A stretch of 64,000 nt of DNA from Algoriphagus hitonicola (GCF_900113375.1 NZ_FOPC01000001.1:186001-250000); one strand, 5' to 3'. Positions 53,371 through 62,923 are shown, counted from the first letter of the stretch. The notes: generated by a model not told the origin, from the letters alone. Program-made: numbers and translations.

Positions 53371-56145
53371 TTACACCACCAAATTCACAATCTTGCCCGG
53401 TACGACAATCACCTTTTTAGGGGCTTTGCCCTCGAGCCATTTTTGTACGGTAGTATCGGTCAGAGCCGCTTTTTCGATGTCTTCTTTGCTAAGATTAAGA
53501 CTCAAGTTAAGCTTAGCCCGCATTTTTCCATTGATCATGACCGGATATTCGAAATTGCTCTCGACCAGATACTCTTCTTTGAATTCAGGGAATCGAGCAG
53601 TCGTGATCGAACTTGAATGACCCAACAGGGACCAGAGTTCCTCAGCGATATGTGGTGCATACGGAGAAATCAAAACCGCCAAAGGCTCCAACACTTCTCG
53701 CTTGTTGCATTTCAGTGCAGTCAGCTCATTTACACAGATCATAAAGCTGGATACCGATGTATTGAAGGAATAATTGGCCATGTCTTCTTCCATCTTTTTG
53801 ATGGCTTTATGAAGAGCTTTCAGTTCTTCTTTGCTTGCTTTTTCATCAGGAACGGCAAATTCTCCTTTTCCGTCATGGTACAGGTTCCACAGCTTTCTCA
53901 AGAACTTAAACACCCCGTCGATCCCGTTTGTATTCCAAGGTTTAAACTGCTCCAAGGGTCCGAGGAACATCTCATACAATCTAAGCGTGTCGGCCCCATA
54001 TCGCTCGATGATATCGTCCGGATTGACCACGTTGTACTTGGACTTGGACATTTTTTCTACCTCGGCTCCACATAGGTATTTGCCTTCCTCCAGGATAAAC
54101 TCCGCATCGGCTAAGTCCGGTCTCCAAGCTTTGAATTTGTCCAGGTTTAGCTGATCATTGTGGACAATATTTACATCCACGTGCATGGCGGAGGTATCGT
54201 ATTGATCTTTTAAACCTAAGCTTACAAATTTGTTGGTTCCTTTGACTCGATACACAAAATTTGACCTTCCCTGAATCATCCCTTGGTTGATCATCTTTTG
54301 GAAAGGTTCGTCGATGCTTACCACGCCCAAGTCGTACAAAAACTTGGTCCAGAATCTGGAATACAACAAATGACCCGTCGCATGCTCAGAACCTCCTATA
54401 TACAAGTCCACCGCACCCCAGTAATCGGTTTTGGTTTTGTCTGCAAAAACGGTCTTGTTTTTCGGATCCATGTAGCGGAAGAAGTACCAGCTCGATCCTG
54501 CCCAGCCCGGCATGGTCGAGAGTTCTAAGGGATATTCTCCATCAGTGGTTTTATAGGTCCAATCTTTTGCCCTCCCAAGTGGCGGTTCCCCGTCTTCGGT
54601 TGGCAGGTATTTATCCACCTCAGGCAAAACCAAAGGCAAGTCTTTTTCATCAATCAAATAGGGCAAGCCATCCTTAAAATAAACCGGAAGCGGTTCGCCC
54701 CAATAGCGCTGACGGGTGAAAATCGCATCCCGCATGCGGAATTGGATTTTTCCCTTTCCGATTCCTTTTTCTTCCAAGAATTCGATGGCTTTTTCCATAG
54801 CTTCCTTCATGTACAAGCCGGATAAAAATCCCGAATTGATGATCAAACCGCCTTTGCCGGGGAAAGAACCGTTTTCCATCGAGCCTTCGATGACTTGTCT
54901 GACTTCCAACCCGAAGTGCCTAGCAAAGTTGTAATCGCGTTCGTCGTGTGCAGGCACGGCCATCACGGCGCCAGTGCCGTATCCAGCCAATACGTAATCG
55001 GCAACCCAAATCTGAATTTCTTCTCCATTAAATGGATTGATGGCATAGGATCCGGTAAAGGCGCCGGAGATGGTTTTGACATCACTCATGCGCTCTCGCT
55101 CAGAGCGGTTTTTGGCAACTTGAATATAGGCTTCAGCGGTTTCCCGCTGATCATCGGTGATGAGTTCGGCGGCTAAATCTGACTCCGGTGCCAAAGCCAA
55201 ATAAGTAACGCCATAAATCGTGTCGATCCGAGTAGTGAAAACTTTGATTTTTTTATCAGAATCTTTGACTTGAAATACCATCTCAGCACCGATGGATTTT
55301 CCGATCCAGTTTCGCTGCATTTCTTTGATGGGCTCGGACCAGTCCACTTTTTCCAAGCCTTGCAAAAGTCGATCTGCATAGGCTGTGATTCGCATGGACC
55401 ACTGCATCATTTTTTTGCGTTCTACCGGATGACCTCCTCTTTCGGAGAACCCGTCCTTCACTTCGTCATTGGAAAGCACCGTTCCCAGCGCCGCGCACCA
55501 GTTGACCGTGGTTTCAGCCAAGAATGTCAACCGGTATTTGAGCAGCATTTCCTGCTTTTCTTTCTTGGAATAAACATTCCAATCCGCTGCGCTAAAAGTC
55601 GGAGTATCCTCATCGCAAACTGCTTTTACTTGGAGATTCCCTTCTTTTTCAAATCGAGAAATGAGGGAGTCGATGGACAAAGCTTTGTCGGCATTCAAAT
55701 CGTAATAGCTGTTAAACAGCTGCATAAAAATCCACTGCGTCCACTTGTAGTAAGATGGGTCCGAGGTACGAACTTCGCGATCCCAGTCGAATGCGAAGCC
55801 GATATTTTTCAATTGCTCGGTATAGCGTGCAATGTTCTGCTCTGTGGTGATGGCAGGGTGCTGTCCAGTTTGGATGGCATATTGCTCAGCGGGCAGTCCA
55901 AAGGAATCATAACCCATGGGATGAAGGACATTGAAGCCTTTGAGTAGCTTAAATCGGCTGACAATATCCGATGCGATATATCCCAGAGGGTGGCCGACGT
56001 GCAAACCTGCACCGGATGGATAAGGAAACATGTCGAGGGAGTAAAACTTGGGACGATTAGGGTCCACTTCGGCTTTAAAGGTGCCTTTTTCTTTCCAGTA
56101 GCCTTGCCATTTTTTTTCGGTTTCCCTGAAATTATATTCCGCCAT
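53371..56145 (-). CDS. leuS: Leucyl-tRNA synthetase
   Basis: The 924 residues charge tRNA-Leu. The HIGH motif appears as [12 protein letters not shown] near residue 48 and KMSKS as [15 protein letters not shown] near residue 700. An editing domain lies between, with the [16 protein letters not shown] segment. ATG 56145 gives the family N-terminus [17 protein letters not shown]; the frame to 56199 adds an unrelated hydrophobic stretch. Confidence 0.97.
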   Translation of the reverse strand: MAEYNFRETEKKWQGYWKEKGTFKAEVDPNRPKFYSLDMFPYPSGAGLHVGHPLGYIASDIVSRFKLLKGFNVLHPMGYDSFGLPAEQYAIQTGQHPAITTEQNIARYTEQLKNIGFAFDWDREVRTSDPSYYKWTQWIFMQLFNSYYDLNADKALSIDSLISRFEKEGNLQVKAVCDEDTPTFSAADWNVYSKKEKQEMLLKYRLTFLAETTVNWCAALGTVLSNDEVKDGFSERGGHPVERKKMMQWSMRITAYADRLLQGLEKVDWSEPIKEMQRNWIGKSIGAEMVFQVKDSDKKIKVFTTRIDTIYGVTYLALAPESDLAAELITDDQRETAEAYIQVAKNRSERERMSDVKTISGAFTGSYAINPFNGEEIQIWVADYVLAGYGTGAVMAVPAHDERDYNFARHFGLEVRQVIEGSMENGSFPGKGGLIINSGFLSGLYMKEAMEKAIEFLEEKGIGKGKIQFRMRDAIFTRQRYWGEPLPVYFKDGLPYLIDEKDLPLVLPEVDKYLPTEDGEPPLGRAKDWTYKTTDGEYPLELSTMPGWAGSSWYFFRYMDPKNKTVFADKTKTDYWGAVDLYIGGSEHATGHLLYSRFWTKFLYDLGVVSIDEPFQKMINQGMIQGRSNFVYRVKGTNKFVSLGLKDQYDTSAMHVDVNIVHNDQLNLDKFKAWRPDLADAEFILEEGKYLCGAEVEKMSKSKYNVVNPDDIIERYGADTLRLYEMFLGPLEQFKPWNTNGIDGVFKFLRKLWNLYHDGKGEFAVPDEKASKEELKALHKAIKKMEEDMANYSFNTSVSSFMICVNELTALKCNKREVLEPLAVLISPYAPHIAEELWSLLGHSSSITTARFPEFKEEYLVESNFEYPVMINGKMRAKLNLSLNLSKEDIEKAALTDTTVQKWLEGKAPKKVIVVPGKIVNLVV

Positions 56146-56317
56146 AATTGAATATTTCTTTATTTTTAAGCTAAACGCCTGCAAAAATAGAAAAATCAAG
56201 TGGCTTTGGTAGTCAAATCTTCAATTCCTGTCGTGTTCTTATTTTTCCGCTGGTCAATTTTGTGATGGGAATTGGAAGCTTTTTGGTAATTTCCACTGGA
56301 TCAATTAAGCTAATCAA

Positions 56318-57907
56318 ATGACAAAAAAGGTACTATTCAGCCTATGCTTGCTTTTAGGAGTGAGCTTGGTGGCTTTTGGGCAAAAGAAATTTTCACCCAA
56401 ACAAATCGAAGCACTAAAAACAGAAGTGGCTCAGGTCGTCCAAGACAATCATAAACAGAGTCAAATGATGGTGGACAAGATTTTCAGTTTTGCGGAGCTG
56501 GGCTTCCAAGAAATTGAATCCTCCAAATACCTTACCGGAGTTTTGGAGGAAAACGGATTTGAAATTGAAACTGGAATCTCCGGAATCCCTACAGCTTGGT
56601 GGGCCACATGGTCCAATGGTGACGGACCGGTCATCGCGCTGGGCTCCGATGTGGATAATATCCCCAAAGCCTCTCAATATCCCGGTGTAGCTTTTCACAA
56701 ACCCATGGTAGAGGGTGCGCCAGGACACGGGGAAGGACATAATGCGGGGATTCCTTTGAATATTACAGCTGCACTCGCGGTAAAAGAAATCATGGAACGA
56801 GAAAATATCGGGGGCACGTTGATCCTTTGGCCGGGAATCGCCGAGGAGTTGGTGGCTGCAAAAGCTTGGTACACTCGGGATGGCTTATTTGAGGGGGTGG
56901 ATCTGTGTATTTTTACCCATGTATCCAATAATTTGGGAGTGAGTTGGGGGCAAGCAAACGGAACAGGCCTGATTTCGGTTGAATATACCTTTTCGGGAGA
57001 TGCCGCTCACTCTGCCGGAGCACCATGGAGAGGTAAAAGTGCAGCTGATGCTGCGGAGTTGATGAATATTGGATGGAATTATAAGCGGGAGCATTTGCAT
57101 CCACTCAAGCGCTCTCACTCTGTCATAACTGATGGGGGAGATCAGCCGAATGTGGTTCCTTCCAAGGCTTCTATTTGGTATTATTTCCGAGACGTAAAGT
57201 ATGATGGGATTATGGAAATGTACGAGCAGGCCAATAATATCGCCAAAGGAGCCGCTTTGATGACTGAAACCACGATGGATTACAAAGTGCTGGGGACGGC
57301 ATGGCCGAGACATTTTAATAAAACTATCGCCGAAACTATGCACGCCAATATTCAAAACGTGGGATTACCGGAGTGGGATGAAAATGATCAAACCTTGGCC
57401 AAGGCAGTTCAAAAAGAAATGGGCTCTGAAGAAAAGGGGCTGGCTACTGAATTGGTTGACTTGGGAGTTCCATCTGAGGAGATCAGAAGTGGAGGTTCTG
57501 ACGACATCGGAGATATTTCTTGGGTGGTACCGACGGTGACCTTGCGTTTCCCATCGAATATTCCCGGATTGCCGGGGCATCACTGGAGTAATGCGATTGC
57601 GATGGCGACTCCGATTGCCCACAAAGGGGTGACACAAGGTGCCAAAGTGGAAGCGATGACGATTTTGGACTTTTTGCTTCAGCCGGAGTTGGTCGATCAG
57701 GCTTGGGATTATTTCAACAATGTGCAAACCAAAGAGGAAACCTACAAGCCGATGATTACGGCAGATGATGACCCTCCGATTTACCTAAATGAGGGAATCA
57801 TGAATCAATTCCGACCTGAGTTGGAGAAGTTTTATTACGATGAGACGAAGTACGATACCTATTTGGAGCAGTTGGGAGTAACGTATCCGACCTTGAAAAA
57901 AGACTAA
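56318..57907 (+). CDS. Exported M20-family amidohydrolase (AbgB-like)
   Basis: The 529 residues start with a signal peptide (KKVLFSLCLLLGVSLVAFGQ). The dinuclear metallohydrolase core shows SFAELGFQEIESSKYL, GHGEGHNAGIPLN (metal His), LWPGIAEELVAAKAW (Glu) and a dimerisation domain beginning FSGDAAHSAGAPWRGKSA. It resembles the AbgB subunit of p-aminobenzoyl-glutamate hydrolase, but the exported location suggests another N-acyl or peptide substrate. Confidence 0.85.
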   Translation: MTKKVLFSLCLLLGVSLVAFGQKKFSPKQIEALKTEVAQVVQDNHKQSQMMVDKIFSFAELGFQEIESSKYLTGVLEENGFEIETGISGIPTAWWATWSNGDGPVIALGSDVDNIPKASQYPGVAFHKPMVEGAPGHGEGHNAGIPLNITAALAVKEIMERENIGGTLILWPGIAEELVAAKAWYTRDGLFEGVDLCIFTHVSNNLGVSWGQANGTGLISVEYTFSGDAAHSAGAPWRGKSAADAAELMNIGWNYKREHLHPLKRSHSVITDGGDQPNVVPSKASIWYYFRDVKYDGIMEMYEQANNIAKGAALMTETTMDYKVLGTAWPRHFNKTIAETMHANIQNVGLPEWDENDQTLAKAVQKEMGSEEKGLATELVDLGVPSEEIRSGGSDDIGDISWVVPTVTLRFPSNIPGLPGHHWSNAIAMATPIAHKGVTQGAKVEAMTILDFLLQPELVDQAWDYFNNVQTKEETYKPMITADDDPPIYLNEGIMNQFRPELEKFYYDETKYDTYLEQLGVTYPTLKKD

Positions 57908-57925
57908 GGATTTATGAAAAGCATC

Positions 57926-57963
57926 AAGACCTTTGAGGTTTTTGAAACCTCGAAGGTCTTTTG
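57926..57963 (+). terminator. Long hairpin terminator after the amidohydrolase
   Basis: A stem of about 16 pairs (AAGACCTTTGAGGTTT with AAACCTCGAAGGTCTT, one G-T pair) with a tiny loop is followed by T residues. From memory, near-identical hairpins are scattered between genes in several Bacteroidota, so it may also be a dispersed repeat. Confidence 0.7.
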
Positions 57964-58044
57964 TCAAAGATGTTTAAAAAGGTGAAATGATGATTGGAAA
58001 TGATACTTGATCTCGTAAATAGAAATTCGTAAATCAAAAATCTA

Positions 58045-58518
58045 ATGGCACAAGACCACTCAACTTTCACCATCAGACAGGCTTCTCCTGCCGAATTGCT
58101 ATGGGTTCATGAGCGTATTCCGGAGTTTTTTGGGAAAGAGGTAACGTTGAATTTTTACACGGATCGATTAAAAGATCGGCTTCATTTAGCTTTGGTAGCA
58201 GAAAAAGAAGGGGAGTTGCTCGGATTTAAAGTAGGATACCAAAGCGAAAAGCCCGGGACTTTTTATTCCTGGATGGGAGGGGTGAGGCCGGAGTTTCGAA
58301 AATTTGGAATAGCCAATGCGCTGGCGGAATATCAGGAAAAATGGGCGAGTTCAAATGGCTTTACCTCCATTTTTTTCAAAACCCGAAACCGATTACCTCC
58401 GATGATTAATTTTGGTCTTAGGCGGGGGTTTAAAATCGTGGAAGTCATTAGAAAAGGCGGAGTTGAGGATTACCGGATTGTGATGAGAAAGGAATTGGGA
58501 GGAAAGGCTAAAGCTTAA
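58045..58518 (+). CDS. GNAT-family N-acetyltransferase
   Basis: The 157 residues have the GNAT fold with the acetyl-CoA motif near VRPEFRKFGIANALAEY (a relaxed Q/R-x-x-G-x-A). Upstream strands are LALVAEKEGELLGFKVGY and SWMGGV, and the end is VIRKGGVEDYRIVMRKEL. The substrate is unknown. It precedes queE by about 135 bp with a separate promoter. Confidence 0.8.
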   Translation: MAQDHSTFTIRQASPAELLWVHERIPEFFGKEVTLNFYTDRLKDRLHLALVAEKEGELLGFKVGYQSEKPGTFYSWMGGVRPEFRKFGIANALAEYQEKWASSNGFTSIFFKTRNRLPPMINFGLRRGFKIVEVIRKGGVEDYRIVMRKELGGKAKA

Positions 58519-58598
58519 AATCAAAAATCTGAAAAAGTGTAGACTGGAAGATAGATTTTATAGTTCCTTGTTATTTTTCAATATTCCAATACTAAGCT

Positions 58599-58606
58599 TA
58601 CCTTTG
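58599..58606 (+). promoter_or_regulatory. -7 element upstream of queE
   Basis: TACCTTTG fits TAnnTTTG with a T-rich -33 region about 20 bp upstream. It lies 47 bp before ATG 58653. Confidence 0.5.
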
Positions 58607-58652
58607 CACCCTCATTTAGCGGTCGAATCACCCGCTTTACCAAAAATTCACC

Positions 58653-59279
58653 ATGACTACCCGAGAATTTGTAGACGCAGGGCTACAGCTTCCATTGATG
58701 GAGGCATTTTACACGATACAGGGCGAAGGTAAATTTACCGGGCATCCCGCTTATTTTATCCGGCTGGGAGGCTGTGATGTGGGTTGCGTTTGGTGCGATG
58801 TCAAAGAATCTTGGGAAGCTGGAAAATGGCCGATTGTATCCATTGAGGAGATTGTAGCAGGCGCTTTGGCGCATCCGGGAAGGTTAGTCGTGATCACCGG
58901 TGGTGAACCCTTGATGTACAATCTGGATCCTTTGACCAAGCTTTTGAAGGAAAAAGGCTTTACTACCAATATCGAAACTTCCGGAGCGCATCCTTTTTCG
59001 GGTGATTTTGACTGGGTGTGTTTTTCTCCCAAGAAATTTAAGAAACCCCATCCCTCCATTTACGAGCAAGCCGATGAATTGAAGGTTGTGATTTTTCATG
59101 ATAGTGATTTCAAGTTTGCGGAGGAACATGCGCAATCTGTTAGGTCATCCTGCGAACTACGACTTCAGCCTGAATGGAGTAAAGCAGATATATTCACTCC
59201 TAAGCTCATTGACTATGTGAAAAGTCATCCTAGTTGGAAGGTTTCCCTACAAACACATAAGTTTATGGATATTCCCTAA
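58653..59279 (+). CDS. queE: 7-carboxy-7-deazaguanine synthase
   Basis: QueE is the radical SAM enzyme of queuosine synthesis that contracts the pterin ring to 7-carboxy-7-deazaguanine. The 208 residues start with MEAFYTIQGEGKFTGHPAYF, hold the cluster motif CDVGCVWC (CX3CX2C) and VVITGGEPLMYNL, and end with LQPEWSK...SLQTHKFMDIP. The gene is intact. A diverged second copy of its last ~63 codons lies 3.6 kb downstream at 62731-62919. Confidence 0.95.
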   Translation: MTTREFVDAGLQLPLMEAFYTIQGEGKFTGHPAYFIRLGGCDVGCVWCDVKESWEAGKWPIVSIEEIVAGALAHPGRLVVITGGEPLMYNLDPLTKLLKEKGFTTNIETSGAHPFSGDFDWVCFSPKKFKKPHPSIYEQADELKVVIFHDSDFKFAEEHAQSVRSSCELRLQPEWSKADIFTPKLIDYVKSHPSWKVSLQTHKFMDIP

Positions 59280-59286
59280 GTCCTGA

Positions 59287-59343
59287 TTTTTTCTTGCCAT
59301 ATCCCGCCCCTGGTTCGTGAAGACACGAACCGGAATAATTTGA
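59287..59343 (+). repeat. Hairpin repeat unit B, copy 1
   Basis: It begins TTTTTTCTTGCCATAT, then holds a perfect eight-bp hairpin (GGTTCGTG-AAGA-CACGAACC, 59312-59331) and ends CGGAATAATTTGA. It starts seven bases after the queE stop. Copies 2 and 3 lie at 59473 and 61116. Confidence 0.6.
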
Positions 59344-59391
59344 TAGAAAGAAGTTTGAGCTAAAGCTCATATGTAATACCAAGTCTTTTTG

Positions 59392-59530
59392 AAGAATTGG
59401 CTAAAGTTCCATTTCCATTCAAAAAAGGAATTCGTGCATTCGTGGCTGAAAAAGAAGCCGCCTATTCACGAATTTTTTCTTGCCATATTCCAGCCCCGGC
59501 TCCTGTCCCCATGAACCGGAATAATTTTGA
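59392..59530 (+). repeat. Composite hairpin repeat (leader, unit A, unit B), copy 2
   Basis: A leader GAATTGGCTAAAGTTCCATT is followed by unit A at 59429-59474, an imperfect hairpin whose arms start AATTCGTGCATTCGTGGCT and end AGCCGCCTATTCACGAATT. Unit B follows directly, with TTTTTTCTTGCCATAT to CCGGAATAATTTTGA. The same order recurs at 61032-61154. Confidence 0.6.
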
Positions 59531-59856
59531 AGTAGGATTAAGTTGAACTCTTTAACCTCTATATAAATGTTAGAAAATTGTCATCTGAGTAAAAATTTAA
59601 AGAATATAGTTGCTTGAATTGGTTTAGAGCTTTATCAGCGTAAGTTAAATATTTCTTGGAATGTAGGGTGGGGTTTGTTAGTTTTTTTAATTCTATTTGT
59701 CTCCCCTCAATTATTTTTTTAAATTAGAAGATAATGTAGTCTTGAAACTTCTTTTTCCACAAAAGGAGAGACGAGAATCTTAATACAATTTATTGTATAT
59801 AAGAAGCGCTTATAAGTAATATAGAAGTTACTAATTTTCATTGAATAGAAGTTTAA
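59531..59856 (+). other. AT-rich region upstream of the GAF/PAS gene
   Basis: No coding frame is credible. A perfect seven-bp dyad ATACAAT-TT-ATTGTAT lies at 59783-59798, and the eight-bp palindrome AAGCGCTT follows closely. Both are within 75 bp of the start codon and could be regulatory. Confidence 0.35.
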
Positions 59857-60966
59857 ATGAACCGAATTGAAGATTTAAAATCATATAATATCTTAGATAC
59901 AGATCCTGAGCAGGAGCTGGATGAGTTAACCCAAATTGCTTCAGCGATTTTTGATACTCCCATGTCAATTATCTCTTTTATAGATGATAAAAGGCAATGG
60001 TATAAATCAAAGCTGGGAACAAATGAAACAGAGGTTGCAAAAGAAGAAACATTTTGTCAATTCTTACTGGATAAACCTAATGATTTATTGATCGTAAGGG
60101 ATGCACAAAACGATGAGAAGTTTAAATATCATCCACATGTCACTTGTGAAAATGGCATAAAGTTTTACGTTGGGGTACCCCTAGTATCAAAGAAGGGGAA
60201 TGTGCTAGGGACAGTCTGTGTAGTAGATTATGAACTAAGGGATGAGATACCGGAACATAAATTTGCTGCATTGAGGTTGATAGCAAAAAGAATCATGATG
60301 TATTTGGAAACTCGAAAATTAGTCTTTGAACAGGGTCAAGAAATAGAGTATAATGCCTACAGATTAAAAAAATTGACTGATTTGGCTCCTGGTGCGATTT
60401 TCAAACTTTCAGTTGATTCTCAAGGAGAAATCCAATTGGTGTTCATTAGTGAAGGAATAAAAAAGTTAATTCCTGAACTCACGAAAAAAGAATTAAAAAA
60501 GGACCCTAAAATAATCTTCGATTACATTAATGAAAAGGATAATGAGAAATTCAAAAGGGAACTTAAAAAATCATTTAAAAAAAATACTCCAATAAGTATT
60601 GAGTATCAGGTCAAATCGTCAGATGGTGAAGAGAAATTTCATTGGATGAGGGCAAATCCAAAGTCAATAGATGAAAAAACTATACATTGGTATGGCATAA
60701 TTCAGGATATATCTTCTAAAATGAATCAATTGAAAGTATTCGAAAAGATTCTATTTGACATTTCTCATGTTATTCGGAAACCTACTGCTAATATTCAGGG
60801 AATAAGCGAAATACTCCATTCGCAAAGCTTGGATATTGAAGAAAAGGAAAGTTTTTGTGATATCATCGTAAAAGAAGTTGATCAATTAGATAAGAGCATA
60901 AGTGAATTAAATGAAAAGTATTTTTCATTAAAGGATGATTTTAGCAAAAATTGGAAAAAAAACTAG
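59857..60966 (+). CDS. GAF-PAS sensor with a phospho-acceptor helix but no ATPase domain
   Basis: The 369 residues have a GAF domain (about 15-155, with FCQFLLDKPNDLLIVRDA and YVGVPLVSKKGNVLGTVCVV) and a PAS/PAC region (about 175-285, ending WYGIIQDIS). A two-helix segment follows with the H-box-like DISHVIRKPTANIQG (His at about residue 304). The protein stops before any N/G boxes, so it cannot bind ATP as a histidine kinase. It may act as a phosphotransfer or decoy partner. Its codons are richer in A and T than those of the neighbours, which suggests transfer. Confidence 0.75.
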   Translation: MNRIEDLKSYNILDTDPEQELDELTQIASAIFDTPMSIISFIDDKRQWYKSKLGTNETEVAKEETFCQFLLDKPNDLLIVRDAQNDEKFKYHPHVTCENGIKFYVGVPLVSKKGNVLGTVCVVDYELRDEIPEHKFAALRLIAKRIMMYLETRKLVFEQGQEIEYNAYRLKKLTDLAPGAIFKLSVDSQGEIQLVFISEGIKKLIPELTKKELKKDPKIIFDYINEKDNEKFKRELKKSFKKNTPISIEYQVKSSDGEEKFHWMRANPKSIDEKTIHWYGIIQDISSKMNQLKVFEKILFDISHVIRKPTANIQGISEILHSQSLDIEEKESFCDIIVKEVDQLDKSISELNEKYFSLKDDFSKNWKKN

Positions 60967-61031
60967 GTCATAATGTAAATATTAAACTCGGAAAAATTAG
61001 GTCATAGAAAATCTTCCTCTTCTAAGCTCTT

Positions 61032-61154
61032 ATGAATAGGCTAAATCGCCATTCCTATTCAGAAAACTCAATTCGTACATTCGTGGCTTAAGAGTATAAG
61101 CCACTAATTCGCGAATTTTTCTTGCCATATTCTGTTCGTGTATCAGGAACAGGA
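61032..61154 (+). repeat. Composite hairpin repeat, copy 3
   Basis: The leader GAATAGGCTAAATCGCCATT forms its own stem with CCTATTC. Unit A is at 61070-61117, with arms AATTCGTACATTCGTGGCTT and AAGCCACTAATTCGCGAATT. Unit B runs from TTTTTCTTGCCATAT and has a CTGTTC/GAACAG stem. Several base pairs differ from copy 2 on both arms, so the stems are preserved. Confidence 0.6.
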
Positions 61155-61304
61155 AAAAATAGAGTTAAAGGTAGAAGTTAGTGACACTCACTTCGGCATA
61201 GGAGAGCTTATTTGAGTGAAGACCTACCTTTGCTGGCTAGGCAGGGACTCACGTGGACAGATCGGAAAAGTGGTCGATGAGAAACAGCCCACGGCGAAGT
61301 TCCC
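61155..61304. other. Intergenic stretch between repeat copies 3 and 4
   Basis: It contains a higher-GC patch around 61210-61300 that is unlike the adjacent AT-rich DNA. No frame or RNA gene is recognised. It could be a fragment of another repeat. Confidence 0.25.
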
Positions 61305-61349
61305 AATTCGTGCATTCGTTGCTCAAGAAGTAGCTGCTAATTCACGAAT
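61305..61349 (+). repeat. Hairpin repeat unit A, copy 4
   Basis: AATTCGTGCATTCGTTGCT pairs imperfectly with AGCTGCTAATTCACGAAT. Unit B is absent in this copy. It lies near the 3' end of the DUF6266 gene. Confidence 0.5.
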
Positions 61350-61399
61350 GGTCTCCAATTAGACTATTTAGAATCCTACCACCTTCTCCGGTCTCTAAA

Positions 61400-62053
61400 T
61401 CACTCCAACTTCCCCAAATATTCCGAATTGCTAAGGATATATGACTTCCTCCAGATATTATATTGGCTAAAGGCAAAATAGACATGCCAGGGATAGTCCT
61501 TATTGGCTCCACCAAGGTCAACTTCTGCCAGCCCCTCCGATCTTCTGAATTTCTGCTCGACCCAGATGTATTTTTCCTGCTCGGGTTGATAAAGGACAAT
61601 AAAAGTCTCGTCATTTGGCTTGGACTTGCCTTCTTCTGTACCAGCATCCCAGCTGATGCGAATTCCCGAGCCTGTTTTCTCCAAACTTGGATTTTGGGGT
61701 TCAAGTAGATTCCCCTTGCTGATCTTCAGAAAGGCCGGGTCGATTTTGGGTTCCCGCTCGGGATGATAGCCCTTATGATTAAGTTCGGCATAGGCCAGAT
61801 GGATTCCTTTTTTGCTCTGGGTGAGGTATTCCTGATAGCCAAAATCCAGCACCCGCTTTAGTGGTTTGAGAAAGCGGTTGATGGTTTTGAGCTTTTCGCG
61901 CTGGAGGAGTTGGAGTGGGGAGGGATGGGTTTTGTTTCTGTGCGTACCACTGGGGCGAGTACGAACGACGGTCTTTCCGTTCATTGAATAGAAGACCAGG
62001 TTGCCGATTTTCCCCTGGGGGAAGAAGAGGTTTTTTGGCGGTAGATTTCCCAT
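61400..62053 (-). CDS. DUF6266-like protein
   Basis: The 217 residues start with GKIGNLVFYSMNGKTVVRTRP and continue with LQREKLKTINRFLKPLKRVLDFGYQEY, the pattern I recall for DUF6266. The C-terminal half is a beta-sandwich-like region. No signal peptide is visible. The function is unknown, although the family is common in Bacteroidota accessory regions. It lies alone inside the interval bounded by queE and the queE remnant. Confidence 0.6.
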   Translation of the reverse strand: MGNLPPKNLFFPQGKIGNLVFYSMNGKTVVRTRPSGTHRNKTHPSPLQLLQREKLKTINRFLKPLKRVLDFGYQEYLTQSKKGIHLAYAELNHKGYHPEREPKIDPAFLKISKGNLLEPQNPSLEKTGSGIRISWDAGTEEGKSKPNDETFIVLYQPEQEKYIWVEQKFRRSEGLAEVDLGGANKDYPWHVYFAFSQYNIWRKSYILSNSEYLGKLE

Positions 62054-62730
62054 AAGTGACCTGCTTTGGTAAAAACTAAGCTTAATTTAGGAAAAGCAGG
62101 AATTTATACAATGAAAATGAGTGTTTTTTATAAAATAATAGATAAAAAATATAGGGTATATATAGCAATTGAAACTAAAAATATTTTAAAAAAAAACTAA
62201 ATTTACCCTATAGATACCCTAAATAAACCCAACAACTCATATAGATCAGCATCGGATTATTCCCTGGACGGGTTCAGCGGGTTGGCCAAAGAATAAGGGA
62301 GTGCTGTTGGTCTGTGCCTTTTTGTTTTGCCTAGGATTGTTTCCTCTTTGAAGAGAAAGTAGGCATTTGACAAAGCCAATAAGAATTGGTCGTTTTATCC
62401 AGTTTTGAATTCGATTTTACTCACCTCCCAACCGGCAGCAACTTTCTAGCCTTTAGTTATAGAAAAGTTTGCCCCCATGAAAATAAAGCTATTCGTTGAT
62501 TTACTTAATCCATGGGTCTGAACAGACAACCGGTAAAAGCAATCCCACGATTTTTAGAAAAGTGGACTATTTGTAAGGGGTCGCATAAACTACCAAGTTA
62601 CAATTAAAAACGGCATTGGGGATAAATTTCAAATTGTTAAATATCCGATTTTCTAGTGATTTAAGTTCTCGAAACGAAGCTAAAGAATCATCCGGTTTGA
62701 ATTGTTTCTCAAACGGAAATAAATCAATAA
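62054..62730. other. Non-coding AT-rich interval with TATAGGGTA inverted repeats
   Basis: No credible gene is seen over 677 bp. TATAGGGTA at 62150-62158 is inverted as TACCCTATA at 62204-62212, with a third half-site TACCCTA at 62215-62221. An A-rich tract lies between them. The right part (62230-62730) has no recognised feature and may be decayed coding sequence upstream of the queE remnant. Confidence 0.4.
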
Positions 62731-62919
62731 AGGGATGAGGATTTTTACTTTTTTATTGATTCAGGCGTTTGTCAGCCTAAAAATCCCAGCTCAAAACTGC
62801 TGCTACAGGCCGAGTGGAGCAAGGCTGAATGCTCCCTTCCAGAGATCATTGATTACGTTAAAAATCGTCCATTTTGGAAAATATCCCTACAAACTCATAA
62901 ATTTATGGACATTCCTTGA
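62731..62919 (+). pseudogene. Remnant of the queE 3' end
   Basis: The frame from the codon after the in-frame stop at 62728 to the TGA at 62917-62919 encodes DEDFYF...LLLQAEWSKAE...EIIDYVKNRPFWKISL and ends QTHKFMDIP. This aligns with the end of the intact QueE; by hand 27 of the last 38 residues match, while many third codon positions differ. There is no start codon, no radical SAM motif and no upstream homology. The fragment ends four bases before the next gene's ATG, as if queE had once directly preceded that gene. Confidence 0.88.
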
Positions 62920-62923
62920 GTTC

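Noticed and set aside
53617..54075. Rightward 152-codon frame opposite leuS
   Set aside because: It is an antisense shadow of leuS with no recognisable domain.
59287..61349. The repeats as a CRISPR array
   Set aside because: The units are palindromic, variable and irregularly spaced, with no uniform spacers and no cas genes.
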